Assembly (NCBI GenBank): GCA_004296785.1
Contig: SCVU01000701.1
Coordinates: 1-13,839 of the forward strand
Reading direction: 5' to 3'
Source: Planctomycetota bacterium
Lineage (GTDB): Bacteria > Planctomycetota > UBA1135 > GCA-002686595
DNA length: 13,839 bases
Shown here: in pieces, positions 1 to 6,699 of the stretch
Layout: each line of letters begins with the position of its first letter
How positions within the stretch are numbered: the stretch's first letter is position 1
Made by a program: the position numbers and the translations under genes
The notes under the pieces: model-generated
Told to the model about the DNA's origin: nothing
The model's input: the letters and a program-made list of their open reading frames with translations, nothing else
The model's database searches: none

Positions 1-1
1 G

Positions 2-1375
2 CTCGTGATGGGACTGGGCTCGTTCGGCGGCGGCGTCGGCGTGGTTCGCTATCTCGCACAGCAGGGCGCGCGCGTGCTCGCGACGGACCTGCGCCGCGCG
101 GAAGAGCTTGCGCCGGCGCTCACCGCGCTCGCGGACCTCGACGTCGAGTACGTGCTCGGCGAGCACCGCGAGCGCGACTTCGACGCTGCCGAGCTCGTGA
201 TCGCGAACCCCGCCGTCGCGCCGTCGAACGCGCTGCTCGAGCGCGCGCGGGCGCGCGGCGCGCGCATCAGCTCGGAGATGGAGCTGTTCCTCGAGGCGTG
301 CCCGGCGCGCGTGATCGCGATCACCGGCACGCAGGGCAAGAGCTCGACCTCGGCGTTCACCGCGCAGCTGCTCGAACACTCCGGCATCCCGGTCCATCTC
401 GGCGGCAACATCGGGCGCTCGCTGCTCGACGCGACCGCCGCGATGCGCGCGGACGATTGGTGCGTCGTCGAGATCTCCTCGTACCAGCTCGAAGCACTGG
501 CCGCGCCCGCCGCGCTGACGGCGCGCGTCGCGGCCGTGTGCATCGTCAACGTGCTCGCCGATCACCTCGAACGGCACGGCACGCTCGACGCGTACCGCGC
601 CGCGAAGCTGCGCATCCTCCAACTCGTCGCCGACGACGGCGTCGCGCTGCTGCCCGGCTGCGACGAGCGCCTGGCGACGGCGCCGCTCGCGCGCGGCCGC
701 CGCGAGCTCTACTGGCCGCCCGACGCGGCGCGCCAGCCGAGCGCGGCGCAGCGCGCGGCCGGCTGGCACGTCGACGCGGGCTCGTTCCGCTGCGGCGCGC
801 TCGAGGTCGGGTTCGTCGCGGACTTCGCGGTGCCGGGGCGGTTCCAGCGCGGCAATGCGCTCGCCGCACTCGCGCTCGCGCGCGCCGCCGGCGCGGCGCC
901 GGAGCGCTTGCGCGCCGCGATCCCGCGCCTCGCCGGCCTCGAGTACCGGATGCAGGAGCTCGGCGTGCGCGCCGGCCATCGCGTGATCGACAACGGCGTG
1001 TCGACGACGCCGGACTCGACGCTCGCCGCGCTCGCCGACATGCGCGAGCCGGTCGTCTTGCTGTGCGGCGGCAAGGCGAAGAACCTGCCGCTCGACGAGC
1101 TCGTCGAGTGCGCACGCTCGAAGGTCGCGCTCGCGCTGTGCTTCGGCGCCGCCGCCGAACCGCTCGCGCGCGCGTTCGCCGCGCGCGGCGTCGACGCACA
1201 AGCGGTCGCCGACGTGCCGACCGCGGTCGCGCGCGCGTTCGAGCGCGCGCGCGAGGGCCAGGCGATTCTGTTCTCGCCCGCGTGCGCGAGCTTCGACGCG
1301 TACCTGAACTTCGAGCAGCGCGCGCAGCACTTCCGCGCGTGCCTGCCGCCGCGCGACGGCGGCGCGGCCGGATGA
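2..1375 (+). CDS. murD: MurD-type UDP-N-acetylmuramoyl-L-alanine--glutamate ligase, 5' end cut by window edge
   Basis: Cytoplasmic Mur ligase that adds glutamate to UDP-MurNAc-L-Ala in peptidoglycan precursor synthesis. Counting from the GTG at 5, the N-terminal Rossmann motif VxMGLGSFGGG starts the visible part, so only a few residues are missing; the true start lies upstream. The ATP P-loop is GTQGKSST (108-115). EISSYQLE (156-163) carries the expected catalytic Glu, DHLERH (187-192) the catalytic His, and YRAAKL the Lys (about 201) that is carbamylated in the family. The C-terminal domain has GGKAKN and SPACASFDAYLNFEQR (424-439), which is diagnostic of MurD. Oddities: Gln replaces the usual Asn/Lys in the P-loop, and the NDSKATN segment reads IDNGVSTTPDST (328-339), losing its Lys. 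Visible length (456 aa) fits the family. The next gene starts 10 bases after the stop, so the two are probably co-transcribed. Family assignment is firm; strict D-Glu specificity is inferred. Confidence 0.88.
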   Translation, partial: LVMGLGSFGGGVGVVRYLAQQGARVLATDLRRAEELAPALTALADLDVEYVLGEHRERDFDAAELVIANPAVAPSNALLERARARGARISSEMELFLEACPARVIAITGTQGKSSTSAFTAQLLEHSGIPVHLGGNIGRSLLDATAAMRADDWCVVEISSYQLEALAAPAALTARVAAVCIVNVLADHLERHGTLDAYRAAKLRILQLVADDGVALLPGCDERLATAPLARGRRELYWPPDAARQPSAAQRAAGWHVDAGSFRCGALEVGFVADFAVPGRFQRGNALAALALARAAGAAPERLRAAIPRLAGLEYRMQELGVRAGHRVIDNGVSTTPDSTLAALADMREPVVLLCGGKAKNLPLDELVECARSKVALALCFGAAAEPLARAFAARGVDAQAVADVPTAVARAFERAREGQAILFSPACASFDAYLNFEQRAQHFRACLPPRDGGAAG

Positions 1376-1378
1376 GGA
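1374..1378 (+). promoter_or_regulatory. Shine-Dalgarno GAGGA for the Clp_N-repeat gene, overlapping the murD stop
   Basis: GAGGA lies 7 bases before the ATG at 1386 and shares bases with the TGA of murD (1373-1375). This fixes the downstream start and suggests translational coupling. Confidence 0.6.
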
Positions 1379-1385
1379 CGCCGCG

Positions 1386-2252
1386 ATGAGCCCGCTGCAT
1401 CTCGAGCCGGCGGCCGCAGCGCTCGTCGCGCGGCTCTCGCCGTACGGCCGGCGCGCGCTCGAGGCGGCCGGCGACCACGCGCTGCTGTGGCACGCGCGCA
1501 CGACCTGCCCCGAGCACCTGCTGTGGGAGCTGATGCGCGACGACGACGCCGCCGCGCATCGCGCGGTCGTGCACGCGTTCGCGGACCCGGAGTCGATCGC
1601 GGTCGAGGCGCTCGCGCTGTGCGAGGGACTGTTCGTCGTCGGCTCCGGCGTCACGCTGCCGTTCTCGGTGCGGACGGTGCGCGCGCTGTTCGCGGCGCGC
1701 GCGCTCGCCGATGCATCGAACGCGGCCGCGGTCGGCGTCGCAGAAGTGCTGGAGGCGGCGCTGGGCGAGCTGCCGGAGCTCGCGGCCGCGCTCGAGCTGC
1801 CGCTGCGCCGCGTCGATGCCGCCGTCGTCATCGATCCGGAGGCCGGCCACGGACTCTTCCGCGGCTACTCGCAGGACGCGCGGCGCTGCCTGAGCCAGGG
1901 CTGCAAGCTCGCGCACCGGCTGGGCCGCACGTCGATCGCTCCCGCGCACATCCTGATGTGCGCGCTCGAGCAGGAGCCGGAGCTCGGCGCGCGCTTCGGG
2001 CTCGCGCCGCTGCGCGTGCGAGCCGCGCTCGCCGGGCGCGACGGCGATCCGACGCCGCCCGCGGAGCGCGCGATCGGGCTCGACGGCTCGTTCGAACCGT
2101 TCCTCGCCGCGCTGCCGGAGTCGAGCGGCACGCTCGGCCTGCTCGCCGCCTTCGTCGCGCACGGCAGCCCCGAGGTGCAGGCGCTGCTCAAGCGCCACCG
2201 CATCACGGCGGCCATGCTCGAGCACGCCGCGCCGGTTTACCGCGATCCGTGA
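1386..2252 (+). CDS. Stand-alone Clp N-terminal (Clp_N) repeat protein, possible ClpC regulator or adaptor
   Basis: 288 aa, no ATPase domain, no signal peptide. It is built of four alpha-helical half-repeats of the kind that form the N-domain of ClpA/ClpC. Half-repeat 1 is about 17-66 (LSPYGRRALEAAG, then CPEHLLWELM), 2 is about 92-145, and 3 is about 157-212 (YSQDARRCLSQGCKLAHRLG, then IAPAHILMCAL; the clearest). Half-repeat 4 (about 234-287) is the most degenerate. The pattern of small helices followed by xHLLxxLM or xHILMCAL matches the GTEHLLLGL signature of ClpC (106-113 there). ClpC N-domains bind adaptors and substrates, so a soluble copy could bind the same partners; this is inferred from homology and from the clpC gene 870 bases downstream. 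Start chosen at the ATG with the GAGGA site. Alternatives: a degraded ClpA-like remnant, or a helical protein only distantly related to Clp_N. Confidence 0.75.
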   Translation: MSPLHLEPAAAALVARLSPYGRRALEAAGDHALLWHARTTCPEHLLWELMRDDDAAAHRAVVHAFADPESIAVEALALCEGLFVVGSGVTLPFSVRTVRALFAARALADASNAAAVGVAEVLEAALGELPELAAALELPLRRVDAAVVIDPEAGHGLFRGYSQDARRCLSQGCKLAHRLGRTSIAPAHILMCALEQEPELGARFGLAPLRVRAALAGRDGDPTPPAERAIGLDGSFEPFLAALPESSGTLGLLAAFVAHGSPEVQALLKRHRITAAMLEHAAPVYRDP

Positions 2253-2262
2253 GCGCCGCGCG

Positions 2263-2289
2263 GCGCGCGGCTCTCGACAGCCGCCGCGC
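2263..2289 (+). terminator. GC-rich stem-loop after the Clp_N-repeat gene
   Basis: GCGCGCGGCT (2263-2272) pairs with AGCCGC and GCGC (2279-2289), giving 10 pairs with one bulged C at 2285 and a 6-base loop. There is no T-run, only TTATA further on, so it is a weak terminator candidate. The -35 box of the predicted mcsA promoter overlaps its loop. Confidence 0.35.
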
Positions 2290-2302
2290 GCGCGCTTATA
2301 GA
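2274..2302 (+). promoter_or_regulatory. Predicted sigma70-type promoter of mcsA
   Basis: TCGACA (2274-2279; 5 of 6 to TTGACA), a 17-base spacer, then TATAGA (2297-2302; 4 of 6 to TATAAT), inside the only AT-rich patch (TTATAGATAAAA, 2296-2307) of a very GC-rich stretch. Transcription would begin near 2309, giving a leader of about 24 nt. GAGAGG (2309-2314) is too far from the ATG (18 bases) to be a standard ribosome site. Prediction by eye only. Confidence 0.5.
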
Positions 2303-2332
2303 TAAAACGAGAGGCGCAACTCCGCCGACCCC

Positions 2333-2881
2333 ATGCTCTGCGAAGTCTGCTCGAAGAATCAGGCCACGGTGCGGATCACCGAGATCGGTCAAGAGACCTC
2401 ACCCGAAGGTCAGAAGACGCAGTCGGTCTCGCTCAAGCACCTGTGCTCGAAGTGCGCGCAACAGCTCGAGATCGAGGCGCTGCCGCCGACGGTCTCGAAG
2501 AACGTCGCGCACATCATGAGCATGCTCGAGCAGGCGGGGCGCAAGCGGCCCGCGGCCGAGCCGCCGTGCCCGCGCTGCGGGATGACGCTCGCCGAGTTCC
2601 GCTCGAAGGGGCGCCTGGGCTGCGCCCACGACTACCAGCACTTCGCCAAGCACCTCGAGCCGCTGCTCAAGCGGATGCACAACGCGACGTCGCACCTCGG
2701 TCGTCTTCCGGGCGTCGACGAGGCCGAGCAGCAGCGCCGCACGCGCGTCGGCGAGTTGCGCCAGCAGCTCGACGCGGCGATCCGCGACGAGGCGTACGAG
2801 ACCGCCGCGCGGCTGCGCGACGAGCTCGCGCGGATCGCGCCGGCGCTCGAGTCGGGCGCGCCGCCCGCCGCCGGCGGCTGA
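2333..2881 (+). CDS. mcsA: McsA-type zinc-finger and UVR-motif protein (ClpC partner)
   Basis: 182 aa, cytoplasmic. In Firmicutes McsA activates the protein-arginine kinase McsB and acts with it as a ClpC adaptor. Visible here: CEVC (3-6) and CSKC (38-41) form the first zinc site, CPRC (79-82) half of the second, followed by the McsA signature GMTLAEFRSKGRLGC ending at C97. The expected final Cys is Asp100 (CAHD instead of CxxC), with His99 and His103 nearby as possible substitutes. A C-terminal UVR helix pair lies at about 141-168 (LRQQLDAAIRDEAYETAARL), the motif shared by UvrB, UvrC and ClpC that mediates such contacts. A short low-complexity tail follows. clpC lies 239 bases downstream; mcsB, often next to mcsA, is absent from the window. 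The family is clear; kinase activation is uncertain without McsB. Confidence 0.85.
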   Translation: MLCEVCSKNQATVRITEIGQETSPEGQKTQSVSLKHLCSKCAQQLEIEALPPTVSKNVAHIMSMLEQAGRKRPAAEPPCPRCGMTLAEFRSKGRLGCAHDYQHFAKHLEPLLKRMHNATSHLGRLPGVDEAEQQRRTRVGELRQQLDAAIRDEAYETAARLRDELARIAPALESGAPPAAGG

Positions 2882-2909
2882 ACGCACCCGCCGGCGGACG
2901 GGGTCGCTT

Positions 2910-2937
2910 TTGAATCGCGACCGTTCCATCCCATAAT
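2910..2937 (+). promoter_or_regulatory. Predicted sigma70-type promoter of clpC
   Basis: TTGAAT (2910-2915), a 16-base spacer, then CATAAT (2932-2937; 5 of 6 to TATAAT), in a locally AT-rich patch just after the mcsA stop. The start site would be near 2944, leaving about 177 nt of leader before the clpC ATG. No CIRCE inverted repeat or CtsR heptad pair was seen near it. Prediction by eye only. Confidence 0.55.
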
Positions 2938-2943
2938 TGGCGC

Positions 2944-3120
2944 CGGCCGCCACCCCTGGTGTCCCGGTCGGATCGGATCGCGCGGTGCGGCGGGCCAACT
3001 TGGCCGAGCCGCGGGCGATTCGGCCCGTCGAGGGATCAACCCGGGGGATCAAATGGCCGATGTAGCCGGTGCGCTGTTTCCGCGGCGCACGGCACCCCGC
3101 GAACGGACTCATCCACACCC
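2944..3120 (+). other. Long structured leader of clpC with dyads, tandem GGGATCAA and an overlapping small reading frame
   Basis: Non-coding stretch between the predicted clpC promoter and the clpC ATG. It holds a dyad GGCCAACTTGGCC (2993-3005; as RNA a 5-bp stem with loop ACT). CGGGCC (2991-2996) could alternatively pair with GGCCCG (3022-3027), so the two folds exclude each other. GGGATCAA occurs at 3032-3039 and 3045-3052. GGGGG (3043-3047) precedes an ATG at 3053 by 5 bases; that frame runs 35 codons to a TGA at 3158-3160, overlapping the clpC start in another frame. clpC itself has no evident Shine-Dalgarno. Whether any of this is functional is inference. Confidence 0.4.
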
Positions 3121-5757
3121 ATGTTCGACCGCTTCACCGATCGCGCCAAGAAGGTCATGAACCTCGCACGCCACGAGGCGCAGAGGTTCAACCACGAGTA
3201 CCTCGGCACCGAGCACATCCTGCTCGGCCTCGTGCAGGAGGGCAGCGGCGTCGCCGCGAACGTGTTGAAGAACATGGGCATCGATCTCGAGCGCATCACC
3301 GCCGAGGTCGAGAAGCTGGTGAAGACCGGCCCGTCGATGGTGACGATGGGTCAGCTGCCGTTCACGCCGCGCGCGAAGAAGGTGCTCGAGCTGTCGGTCG
3401 AGGAAGCCGGCAACCTCGGCCACAACTACATCGGGACCGAGCACCTGCTGCTCGGCCTGATCAAGGAGAACGAGGGCATCGCCGCGAAGGTGCTGCTCAA
3501 CCTCGGCGTCAAGCTCGAGGACGTGCGCGAGGAAGTGCTCGAGTTCCTCGGCGCCGACACGAACGAAGAGGACGAAGAGGAAGCGTCGACCGGCGGCGAG
3601 AGCGGCGGCGAGGCCGGCGCGAGCGGCGCCGGCGGCGCTGCGGGCAGCGGCGCCAGCCCGAGCGGCAACTCGAAGAGCAAGACGCCGGCGCTCGACGCGT
3701 TCGGCCGCGATCTCACCGAGCTCGCGCGCGAGGGCAAGCTCGACGCCGTGATCGGCCGCGCGAACGAGATCGAGCGCGTGATCCAGATCCTCTCGCGCCG
3801 CACCAAGAACAATCCCGTGCTGCTCGGCGAGCCCGGCGTCGGCAAGACCGCGATCGTCGAGGGCCTCGCGCAGAAGATCATCGCGAACGAGGTGCCCGAG
3901 CTGCTGCGCAACAAGCGCATCGTCGTGCTCGACCTCGCCCTGATGGTCGCCGGCACCAAGTACCGCGGCCAGTTCGAGGAGCGCATCAAGGCCGTCATGA
4001 CCGAGGTGCGCCGCGTCAAGGACGTGGTCGTGTTCATCGACGAGCTGCACACGCTGGTCGGCGCGGGCGGCGCGGAGGGCGCGATCGACGCGTCGAACGT
4101 GCTGAAGCCGGCGCTCTCGCGCGGCGAGATCCAGTGCATCGGCGCGACGACGCTCGACGAGTACCGCAAGCACATCGAGAAGGACGGCGCGCTCGAGCGC
4201 CGCTTCCAGTCGGTCAACGTCGAGCCGCCGAGCCCGACCGAGGCGCGCGAGATCCTGAAGGGCCTGCGCGACCGCTACGAGAGCCACCACCGCGTGCACT
4301 ACACGGAGGAGGCGCTCGAGAAGGCCGTCGAGCTGTCGACGCGCTACATCAACAACCGCTTCCTGCCGGACAAGGCGATCGACGTGATGGACGAGGCCGG
4401 CGCGCGCGTGCGCCTGCGCTCGATGGTCGCGCCGCCGGACATGAAGGACATCTCCAAGCAGATCGAGGAGCTCGATCGCGCCAAGGAGAAGGCGGTCGGC
4501 AACCAGGAGTTCGAGAAGGCCGCCAAGCTGCGCGACCAGGCCTACCAGCTGCGCAAGAAGCGCGAAGAGCTGCAGAAGGACTGGCGCTCGAAGCAGGCCG
4601 AGAAGGAAGCCACCGGCACCGTCGACGCCGAGGTGATCGCCGAGACGGTCGCGAAGATGACCGGCATCCCGCTGCAGCGGATGACGAAGGGCGAGGCCGA
4701 GCGGCTGCTCGCGATGGAGAACGAGCTCGGCACGGTCGTGATCAATCAGGACGACGCGATCAAGGCGATCGCGCGCGCGGTGCGCCGCTCGCGCTCGGGC
4801 CTCAAGGATCCGAAGCGCCCGATGGGCTCGTTCGTGTTCCTCGGCCCCTCCGGCGTCGGCAAGACGTTCCTGTGCAAGCAGCTCGCGAAGTTCATGTTCG
4901 GTGACCAGGAAGCGGTCATCACGATCGACATGAGCGAGTACATGGAGAAGCACAACGCTTCCCGCCTGGTCGGCGCGCCCCCGGGCTACGTCGGCTACGA
5001 AGAGGGCGGTCAGCTCACCGAGAAGGTGCGCCGCCGTCCGTACTCGGTCGTGCTGCTCGACGAGATCGAGAAGGCGCACCCCGACGTCTTCAACATGCTG
5101 CTGCAGATCATGGAGGAAGGGCGGTTGACCGACTCGTTCGGCCGGCACGTCGACTTCCGCAACGTGATCCTGATCATGACGAGCAACTTGGGCTCGCACA
5201 TGATGAAGGCCGGCTCCTCGCTGGGCTTCGGCAAGCCGTCGAAGGACGAGGCGATGACGGACCGGCGCAAACGCATGCGCTCCGACGTGATGAGCGAGGT
5301 CGAGCGGCACTTCCGCCCCGAGTTCCTCAACCGGATCGACGAGCTGATCATCTTCAATCCGCTCAACGAGGAAGACCTGAAGCGCATCATCCACCTCCAG
5401 CTCAAGGAAGTGATGGAGCGCGTCGCGCAGCGCGGGCTGAAGCTGGAGCTCGACGCGCAGGCGCTCGCGTTCCTGATGATCAAGGGCTTCAACGAGGACT
5501 TCGGCGCGCGCCCGATGCGCCGCGCGATCGAGCGCTACGTCGAGGACCCGCTGGCCGAGCAGCTGCTGCGCGCCGACTTCGACACGTCGAAGCCGATCGT
5601 CGTGACGGTCGAGGGCGACGTGAAGGCGGCCGAGGCGCTGAAGTTCGTGCAGCAGGAATCGGCGCTGGGCGAACCCGCGCAGCCGGTCGCGGCCGTGGTC
5701 AGCGCGCCCGACGCCGAAGGCGGCGGCCAGGCTCAGACCGAGCCGCCGGCCTCCTGA
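3121..5757 (+). CDS. clpC: ClpC, Hsp100 AAA+ unfoldase of the ClpCP protease
   Basis: 878 aa hexameric ATPase that unfolds substrates and feeds them to ClpP. Order: Clp_N half-repeats at about 4-58 and 81-135 (GTEHILLGL, GTEHLLLGL); an acidic then Gly/Ser-rich linker at about 145-188, longer than I recall for B. subtilis; AAA1 with Walker A GEPGVGKT (236-243), Walker B VVVFIDE (302-308) and Arg pair 360-361; a middle domain with a UVR motif (about 448-484), the type McsA also carries; AAA2 with GPSGVGKT (575-582) and VVLLDE (643-648). The ClpP-docking tripeptide LGF is at 701-703, so it should couple to ClpP. GARPMRR (795-801) marks the C-terminal subdomain, followed by an Ala/Pro/Gln-rich tail of about 30 residues. 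The ATG at 3121 gives the canonical MFDRFTDRAKKV start; the in-frame upstream extension from 2959 is not Clp-like. No clear Shine-Dalgarno. Confidence 0.97.
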   Translation: MFDRFTDRAKKVMNLARHEAQRFNHEYLGTEHILLGLVQEGSGVAANVLKNMGIDLERITAEVEKLVKTGPSMVTMGQLPFTPRAKKVLELSVEEAGNLGHNYIGTEHLLLGLIKENEGIAAKVLLNLGVKLEDVREEVLEFLGADTNEEDEEEASTGGESGGEAGASGAGGAAGSGASPSGNSKSKTPALDAFGRDLTELAREGKLDAVIGRANEIERVIQILSRRTKNNPVLLGEPGVGKTAIVEGLAQKIIANEVPELLRNKRIVVLDLALMVAGTKYRGQFEERIKAVMTEVRRVKDVVVFIDELHTLVGAGGAEGAIDASNVLKPALSRGEIQCIGATTLDEYRKHIEKDGALERRFQSVNVEPPSPTEAREILKGLRDRYESHHRVHYTEEALEKAVELSTRYINNRFLPDKAIDVMDEAGARVRLRSMVAPPDMKDISKQIEELDRAKEKAVGNQEFEKAAKLRDQAYQLRKKREELQKDWRSKQAEKEATGTVDAEVIAETVAKMTGIPLQRMTKGEAERLLAMENELGTVVINQDDAIKAIARAVRRSRSGLKDPKRPMGSFVFLGPSGVGKTFLCKQLAKFMFGDQEAVITIDMSEYMEKHNASRLVGAPPGYVGYEEGGQLTEKVRRRPYSVVLLDEIEKAHPDVFNMLLQIMEEGRLTDSFGRHVDFRNVILIMTSNLGSHMMKAGSSLGFGKPSKDEAMTDRRKRMRSDVMSEVERHFRPEFLNRIDELIIFNPLNEEDLKRIIHLQLKEVMERVAQRGLKLELDAQALAFLMIKGFNEDFGARPMRRAIERYVEDPLAEQLLRADFDTSKPIVVTVEGDVKAAEALKFVQQESALGEPAQPVAAVVSAPDAEGGGQAQTEPPAS

Positions 5758-5781
5758 AGCCGACGGCGTTGGCGTAAGCTC

Positions 5782-5818
5782 GGGGCGCGGAGCGTTCGGC
5801 TCCGCGCCCCGTTCGTTT
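5782..5818 (+). terminator. Strong hairpin terminator of clpC
   Basis: GGGGCGCGGAGC (5782-5793) and GCTCCGCGCCCC (5799-5810) pair perfectly over 12 bp around the loop GTTCG. The mildly T-rich GTTCGTTT follows. It lies 24 bases after the clpC stop and separates it from the HEAT-repeat gene. Confidence 0.8.
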
Positions 5819-5869
5819 CGAGACCCGGCGCTCGCGGGCCGGTTGGGAGCGCGTCCCGCGGACCGCCCC

Positions 5870-5873
5870 GGAG
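5870..5873 (+). promoter_or_regulatory. Shine-Dalgarno GGAG of the HEAT-repeat gene
   Basis: GGAG with a 6-base spacer before the ATG at 5880. It decides the start, which also gives a hydrophobic N-terminus. No convincing -35/-10 pair was seen between the clpC terminator and this site. Confidence 0.6.
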
Positions 5874-5879
5874 AAACCC

Positions 5880-6695
5880 ATGCTGATCCCGCTGCTGCTC
5901 GTGTTGTGCACCTGCCTTCCCGACGAGAAACCCGCGCCGGTCGACGCGGCGCGCGTGAAGGCGACGGTCGAGACGCTCGACAAGGCGTTCGGCGAGAAGC
6001 CAGGCGACAGGGGCACGCCCGAGGCGCGCCTGGCCGCGATCGAGTCCGCCAGGGAAGTCGTCGACGCCGCGGTGATCGAGGCGCTCGCGCGCGGGCTCAA
6101 GCGCAAGGACGAGCCCGCGGTGCGCAGCGCGACGGTCGAGGCGCTGCGGACGATGCGCCATCCGAAGGCGTTCGAAGCGCTGCTCGACTTCGCGAAGCAG
6201 AGCACGACGCAGAAGGACGAGAAGCTCTATCCGAGCGTGCTGCGCGCGGTCGCCTCGCACGGCGACAAGCGCGCGATCCCGCTGCTGCGCGACGGCGCGC
6301 TCGGCGCGGCGCCGTACAAGGTCGACGAGGCGCGCATCTATGGCCTCGGCAACATCCGCGACGCCGACTCGGTCGAGGCGCTGATCGGACTGATGAACAC
6401 GCTCGGCCCCCACAAGATCGCGCCGTTCATGAACGAGATCTCGCTCGCTCTCTCGGTGCTGACGGGCGCGGAAGGTCAGCGCTACGAGGACTGGCAGCGC
6501 TGGTGGAACGACAACAAGAAGAAGCTCGAGATCGCGCCGCAGTTGCCGGAGCTCCCGAAGGGAAAGCTCGTGAAGTGGCACCTGTACTGGGGCATGGGCA
6601 AGGACGAGCTGAAGCAGAAGCTCGGCGAGAAGGGCGGCGACAAGGGCGACGACAAGCCCGACGGCGAGCCGAAGCCGCCCGCGAAGAAGGGCTGA
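5880..6695 (+). CDS. HEAT-repeat protein, probably exported
   Basis: 271 aa. Residues 1-13 form a short hydrophobic stretch (MLIPLLLVLCTC) with no basic n-region; it may be a short signal peptide, and the Cys residues do not form a clean lipobox. Residues about 55-195 are alpha-helical repeats of HEAT type: pairs such as DEPAVRSATVEALRTM and HPKAFEALLDFA, then DKRAIPLLRDGAL and DADSVEALIGLM. The segment YEDWQRWWNDNKKKL (202-216) resembles the tryptophan-rich end I recall from planctomycetal HEAT-repeat proteins. The tail from about 241 is low-complexity Lys/Gly/Asp/Pro. Such repeats form protein-binding scaffolds; no catalytic motif is visible and the partner is unknown. The next gene starts 4 bases after the stop, so the two are probably an operon. 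Confidence 0.75.
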   Translation: MLIPLLLVLCTCLPDEKPAPVDAARVKATVETLDKAFGEKPGDRGTPEARLAAIESAREVVDAAVIEALARGLKRKDEPAVRSATVEALRTMRHPKAFEALLDFAKQSTTQKDEKLYPSVLRAVASHGDKRAIPLLRDGALGAAPYKVDEARIYGLGNIRDADSVEALIGLMNTLGPHKIAPFMNEISLALSVLTGAEGQRYEDWQRWWNDNKKKLEIAPQLPELPKGKLVKWHLYWGMGKDELKQKLGEKGGDKGDDKPDGEPKPPAKKG

Positions 6696-6699
6696 CGCG

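Noticed and set aside
546..2225. 559-codon minus-strand frame over murD and the Clp_N-repeat gene
   Set aside because: Arg-rich shadow; both + strand frames have recognisable family motifs.
2959..3120. 54-residue N-terminal extension of ClpC from a GTG
   Set aside because: The sequence is Arg/Ser/Gly-rich and unlike Clp; the canonical MFDRFTDRAKK start is at 3121.
2882..3120. CIRCE or CtsR operator upstream of clpC
   Set aside because: No TTAGCACTC/GAGTGCTAA dyad and no tandem GGTCAAA with 3-base spacing was found; the GGGATCAA pair does not fit either.
3109..5394. Very long minus-strand open frame (761 aa) opposite clpC
   Set aside because: It is a low-complexity Leu/Arg/Asp/Val antisense shadow of a fully conserved clpC; GC-rich codon use removes stops on the other strand.
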